From contig JBDSYA010000090.1 of the NCBI GenBank assembly GCA_039925865.1, forward strand, positions 1-8,591: a stretch of 8,591 nucleotides of DNA. The letters run 5' to 3'. This document shows, in pieces, positions 5,762 through 8,591 of this stretch. The translations under genes were made by a program, and so were the position numbers. The notes under the pieces were generated by a model that was not told the origin of the DNA, made no database searches, and saw only the letters and a program-made list of their open reading frames with translations. The DNA is from JBDSYA01 sp039925865 (GTDB taxonomy: Bacteria > Bacteroidota > Ignavibacteria > Tepidaquicellales > Tepidaquicellaceae). Positions within the stretch are counted from its first letter, which is position 1, and every line of letters begins with the position of its first letter.

Positions 5762-6862
5762 CTATTTAACCAGGATCATTTTCTTTGTTTCAAAATTGTT
5801 TCCTGCCTTTATTGTATAGAAATATGTTCCGCTTGAAAAATCTGAAGCATTGAAATCTACTGTGTAATAACTTGCACTTTTGAATTCATTATTAATAAGA
5901 GTGGAGATCAGTCTTCCGCTCACATCATAAATCTGTAATGAAACCTTACCGTCAACAGGAATTGAAAAATTAATTTTTGTTGAAGGATTGAAAGGATTAG
6001 GATAATTCTGACTTAATTCAAATTTTGTAGGAATACCAATTTCAATTTCATTCTGAAGTTCAAAATATTCAAAGTTACCGTTGAAATCAATTTGTTTCAA
6101 TCTGTAATTATATTTACCTGAATTCAATCTGGTGTCATTATAAATATATGTTCTTGGTTCAACTGAATTTCCGTTACCTTCAACAAATCCTATCTTACTC
6201 CATTGAGCATTTTCGACATTAAGCTTTCTTTCAATGTCAAATCCGTTATTGTTTGTTTCAGTAACAGTAGCCCAATTCAAAGTGACATTGTTTTTGTTAA
6301 CAGAAGATGTAAAGCTTGCAAGCTCGACCGGCAGGGTACCGCTGTAACTGCCGTTATAAACACCCTTAGCTGAAGAGAAGAAAGGATTTACAATCCCTGA
6401 ATTGACCGAGTCCCATGTTACTTCTGCTGACACTGCCATTAAAATATTAAGCGTTACTGTGCATATCCTTTCACCGAATCCGGTTGGTCCCGGATCAGGG
6501 GAAATACTTTCACCAAGACCTATACTTGTTATCTGTACGGCGAATTTGGAAATTGCCGGAGAATATGTAACAGCAACCATTGGTCCGTATGAAGGATTTG
6601 GAGCCGTATATTTCGGGTTAATATTAGACAATACAGCATTATTCAAAGTGCCGGGTGTGTAATTAAAGAAAAAGCTTGAGCTACCCATCCTGAAGTCAGC
6701 CGGAGTTATTCTTAAGGCATAAATGTCAAAATTAAATTTTGTGCCCGCGTTTGTAATTGTATAATTTGTTGAGATTAAGTTTACGGTATCAGTTTGAGCA
6801 TAACTCAAACTGACTGCCATCAACATAATCATTACAGCAAATAATTTTTTTAAAATACTCAT
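5762..6862 (-). CDS. Secreted protein with possible cohesin-like domain, Fn3-like domain and T9SS type A sorting domain
   Basis: A 366-residue exported surface protein. Residues 1-22 are a signal peptide (MSILKKLF, hydrophobic core, then SYAQ). Residues 25-176 form a beta-rich domain with alternating hydrophobic strands (TKFNFDIYALRI, MGSSSFFFNYTPGTLNNA, ICTVTLNI, AEVTWD). This pattern resembles cohesin-like beta-sandwich domains, but weakly enough that I treat it as a hypothesis. Residues 178-273 start with LPVELASFTSSV and contain VTLNWATVTETNNNGFDIER and YRLKQIDFNGNFEY, an Fn3-like module very common in Ignavibacteria. Residues 280-366 are the T9SS type A sorting domain (FELSQNYPNPFNPSTKI, then VSLQIYDVSGRLI, then SGTYFYTIKAG and the end KKMILVK). 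That domain directs passage through the outer membrane by T9SS and usually attachment at the surface. The gene follows the adhesin-like gene by 37 bases on the same strand and is closed by a strong terminator, so the two are probably one operon. Confidence 0.9.
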   Translation of the reverse strand: MSILKKLFAVMIMLMAVSLSYAQTDTVNLISTNYTITNAGTKFNFDIYALRITPADFRMGSSSFFFNYTPGTLNNAVLSNINPKYTAPNPSYGPMVAVTYSPAISKFAVQITSIGLGESISPDPGPTGFGERICTVTLNILMAVSAEVTWDSVNSGIVNPFFSSAKGVYNGSYSGTLPVELASFTSSVNKNNVTLNWATVTETNNNGFDIERKLNVENAQWSKIGFVEGNGNSVEPRTYIYNDTRLNSGKYNYRLKQIDFNGNFEYFELQNEIEIGIPTKFELSQNYPNPFNPSTKINFSIPVDGKVSLQIYDVSGRLISTLINNEFKSASYYTVDFNASDFSSGTYFYTIKAGNNFETKKMILVK

Positions 6863-6873
6863 AGTGGTTAATT

Positions 6874-6879
6874 ATTATA
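6874..6879 (-). promoter_or_regulatory. Possible -10 box before the sorting-domain gene
   Basis: A perfect TATAAT on the minus strand lies 11 bases before the ATG at 6862, inside the 37-base AT-only spacer after the adhesin gene. No -35 box is seen 16-18 bases upstream, and so AT-rich a spacer makes a chance match likely. If used, it would give an almost leaderless transcript. Confidence 0.15.
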
Positions 6880-6899
6880 ATTAATTAATTTAATATATT

Positions 6900-8591
6900 T
6901 TATGGATAGTTTGGAACATTCGATGCTTTTGTTAAATTCATTGAAACGAATGCATAATCTGCAGCCGATACAATTCCGGATAAGTTAAGATCTCCATTAT
7001 TGTAATTATTCTGAGTGAGATTAGCAGTTACCACAGCAAAGTCAGCAGCCGAAACTATAAAACTCCTGTTAGCGTCACCTGCATACAATCCGAAAAATCC
7101 GCCTGACAAAGCTTTTGCATCACCGCCAAAATATCGGGAAAGACTTGTAGTAAAATCGTATAAAGCACTGGTAGAAGTAAGAGGCTGTGCGCTCGTAGAC
7201 ATAACTGGTAAATGATTTCTATGACCAACGACTATGAAGTAATTTCCGCTTACTACATTAATCTTCACCGGATTTACACCGTCAAGATCTACAACTGAAC
7301 CGTCTGATTTAACAAACGCTGCTCTTCTACCGCTTGGTATAGCAGCACCCGTTGAGGTTTCTCTGATCTCAAGATAAACCCAGTCGACTACTCCTGCAGG
7401 AATGCTTGCAACAGTTTCCGTTCCGGGATAATTAAATGGAGGAGTATTGTAAGGCTGAGTAAGAGGAATTAAACCGAAAGTTCTCAGATCGGTCCTCATG
7501 GTACCTCCGCCGATATATGCACCTTCCAAAAATATTTTAGTATTTATCAGAGTTGCAAAATCGCTTATGCAGTTAGCACCAGCGCCTGTGAAGCTTCCAA
7601 AGCTTGTAACATTATTTGTTGTGAAACTATGAGTAACGGGATTTACGGGAGTGAAAATTGTAAAACCAAAACCATCATAACGTGCCCCGGAAATATTTGC
7701 TTCCGTGCCAACAACATCAGCCGGAACATAATTAAATCTCAGGTTTGCATTGAATGAACCGATTCCAACATCCTGAATGACCCAATACCTGTTTAGATAG
7801 TCTGTAGCACACTGATTCTGGGGAAGCTTAGCATTAACCGCTCTGACATCAAGGTAAGCAAGCGGAGCGAAACCTGAATTTGTAAAGAAAACCTGAACCG
7901 GAGAATAAGCTCCTGCGCCTACCGTAAAATTGAAAGCTGTCGGGGTTGATGCATCATAAAACTTTCTAACAAATCCTGTTCCGTTTGTTTCAATATAACT
8001 TGTCGTTGGGAACGGGTTGAAAATTGTTGCCATTTTTGCAAGCAACAGATTATTATTGCCAATTATGAGATTTCCGTTTTGAAGAAAGAGTAATCTTTGT
8101 AAGCTAAGACTTGCTCCGAGAGTTATTCCGCTTGCACGATTAATCTGTAGTGTCCTCAGACCACCGGTAACATCAGGTAAAGTGGTTGAAGCTCCAGCAC
8201 CGCCAAAGAACATATCGGAGTTTGGTCCGCCTGTGATAGCGGCTGAAGTGATAGCTCCATTAATAACTAATGTATTATGATCACCAATAATTGTCCTGCC
8301 TCCGCTAAGATTACTTGAAACAGCGAAATCACTTCCCATTGTAAAGACGTCTGAGACTATAAGATTTTCAAATGTTGTCAGACTTCCGCTATGCAAAAAA
8401 CCTGCACCGGGACTGATGAGTTTTAAACTACGGTCAAGAGTTGTAGTTCCGGGAATTGTACCAAAAGGCACGTTCCATATTGTACCACCTGAGGTAGTTC
8501 CGGTAATAGCAGAAGCTAAGGTTGGAAAACTAACATTTGCCTGATTTACAATTGAGTTTGGAAGCGGGTTGCTATATGGTACAAAATTCAA
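6900..8591 (-). CDS. Large adhesin-like surface protein with C-terminal dockerin-like domain, 5' end outside window
   Basis: The frame is open from the right edge to the stop at 6900 (563 residues in view). It has no start or signal peptide in view: the edge codon TTG is most likely an internal Leu, and the true start lies beyond the window. Residues about 1-200 are rich in Gly, Ser, Thr and Asn, with short alternating strands (GRTIIGDHNTLVINGAIT, LLFLQNGNLIIGNNNLLLAK). This suggests a beta-helix or stacked-strand adhesin. Residues 200-345 are another beta-rich part with Cys261 and Cys341. Residues about 350-500 form a module (KIFLEGAYIGGGTMRTDLR, IPLTQPYNTPPFNY, VVDWVYLEIRE, VVGHRNHLPVMS) that I have seen before dockerin-like repeats in Bacteroidota surface proteins. 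Residues 501-563 hold two calcium loops, DANRSFIVSAAD (506-517) and DLNLSGIVSAAD (534-545), with D/N/S/D at loop positions 1, 3, 5 and 12, as in type I dockerins. No T9SS sorting domain follows; the protein ends KASNVPNYP. It is the upstream gene of a two-gene unit, 37 bases from the next. Confidence 0.85.
   Translation of the reverse strand: MNFVPYSNPLPNSIVNQANVSFPTLASAITGTTSGGTIWNVPFGTIPGTTTLDRSLKLISPGAGFLHSGSLTTFENLIVSDVFTMGSDFAVSSNLSGGRTIIGDHNTLVINGAITSAAITGGPNSDMFFGGAGASTTLPDVTGGLRTLQINRASGITLGASLSLQRLLFLQNGNLIIGNNNLLLAKMATIFNPFPTTSYIETNGTGFVRKFYDASTPTAFNFTVGAGAYSPVQVFFTNSGFAPLAYLDVRAVNAKLPQNQCATDYLNRYWVIQDVGIGSFNANLRFNYVPADVVGTEANISGARYDGFGFTIFTPVNPVTHSFTTNNVTSFGSFTGAGANCISDFATLINTKIFLEGAYIGGGTMRTDLRTFGLIPLTQPYNTPPFNYPGTETVASIPAGVVDWVYLEIRETSTGAAIPSGRRAAFVKSDGSVVDLDGVNPVKINVVSGNYFIVVGHRNHLPVMSTSAQPLTSTSALYDFTTSLSRYFGGDAKALSGGFFGLYAGDANRSFIVSAADFAVVTANLTQNNYNNGDLNLSGIVSAADYAFVSMNLTKASNVPNYP

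Noticed and set aside
6335..6790. Firm cohesin annotation for the N-terminal domain of the sorting-domain protein
   Set aside because: The beta-strand pattern and context fit, but no diagnostic motif is visible, so it is kept as a hypothesis only.
8589..8591. TTG at the right edge as the start codon of the adhesin-like gene
   Set aside because: No signal peptide or Shine-Dalgarno site follows or can be checked, and a secreted protein of this type needs an N-terminal signal; the codon is better read as internal Leu.

Overview
The window is AT-rich and holds eight protein genes, six complete and two cut by the window edges. The best taxonomic clue is the type IX secretion (T9SS) sorting domain of the 5762-6862 gene. 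It opens with FELSQNYPNPFNPSTKI, a form typical of the Ignavibacteria/Melioribacter branch of the Bacteroidota-Chlorobi group. Translation signals fit that group: only one of the seven start regions in view has a strong Shine-Dalgarno sequence. The assignment rests on recognised sequence patterns, with no database search.

Layout, left to right. (1) 1-1277, minus strand: the first 425 residues of a Na+/solute symporter (SSS/SLC5 family) that runs off the left edge. (2) 1278-1654: a divergent, AT-rich control region of 377 bases. (3) 1655-2813, plus strand: two exported thioredoxin-fold proteins, a peroxiredoxin-like protein and a TlpA/ResA-like thioredoxin with a WCKPC site. A strong intrinsic terminator stands between them. 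(4) 2913-5665, minus strand: class II fumarase (fumC), a GNAT acetyltransferase and a nitroreductase-fold flavoprotein. The last two overlap by ATGA. The flavoprotein carries the halotyrosine-binding Glu/Tyr/Lys set of iodotyrosine deiodinases. A short intergenic repeat lies between fumC and the acetyltransferase. (5) 5698-8591, minus strand: a two-gene surface-protein unit closed by a strong terminator. The upstream gene, open at the right edge, encodes a large adhesin-like protein ending in a dockerin-like pair of calcium loops. The downstream gene encodes an exported protein with a possible cohesin-like N-terminal domain, an Fn3-like domain and a T9SS sorting domain.

How the genes may work together. 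The two thioredoxin-fold proteins probably act on thiols or peroxides in the cell envelope. Fumarase is central metabolism. The coupled acetyltransferase/deiodinase-like pair looks like a small detoxification or amino-acid modification unit. The most interesting unit is the right-hand pair: one product has a dockerin-like end and no sorting domain, while its neighbour has a sorting domain and possibly a cohesin-like domain. That suggests a surface docking pair in which only one partner carries the T9SS signal. No tRNA, rRNA, CRISPR array, insertion sequence or phage gene was seen.
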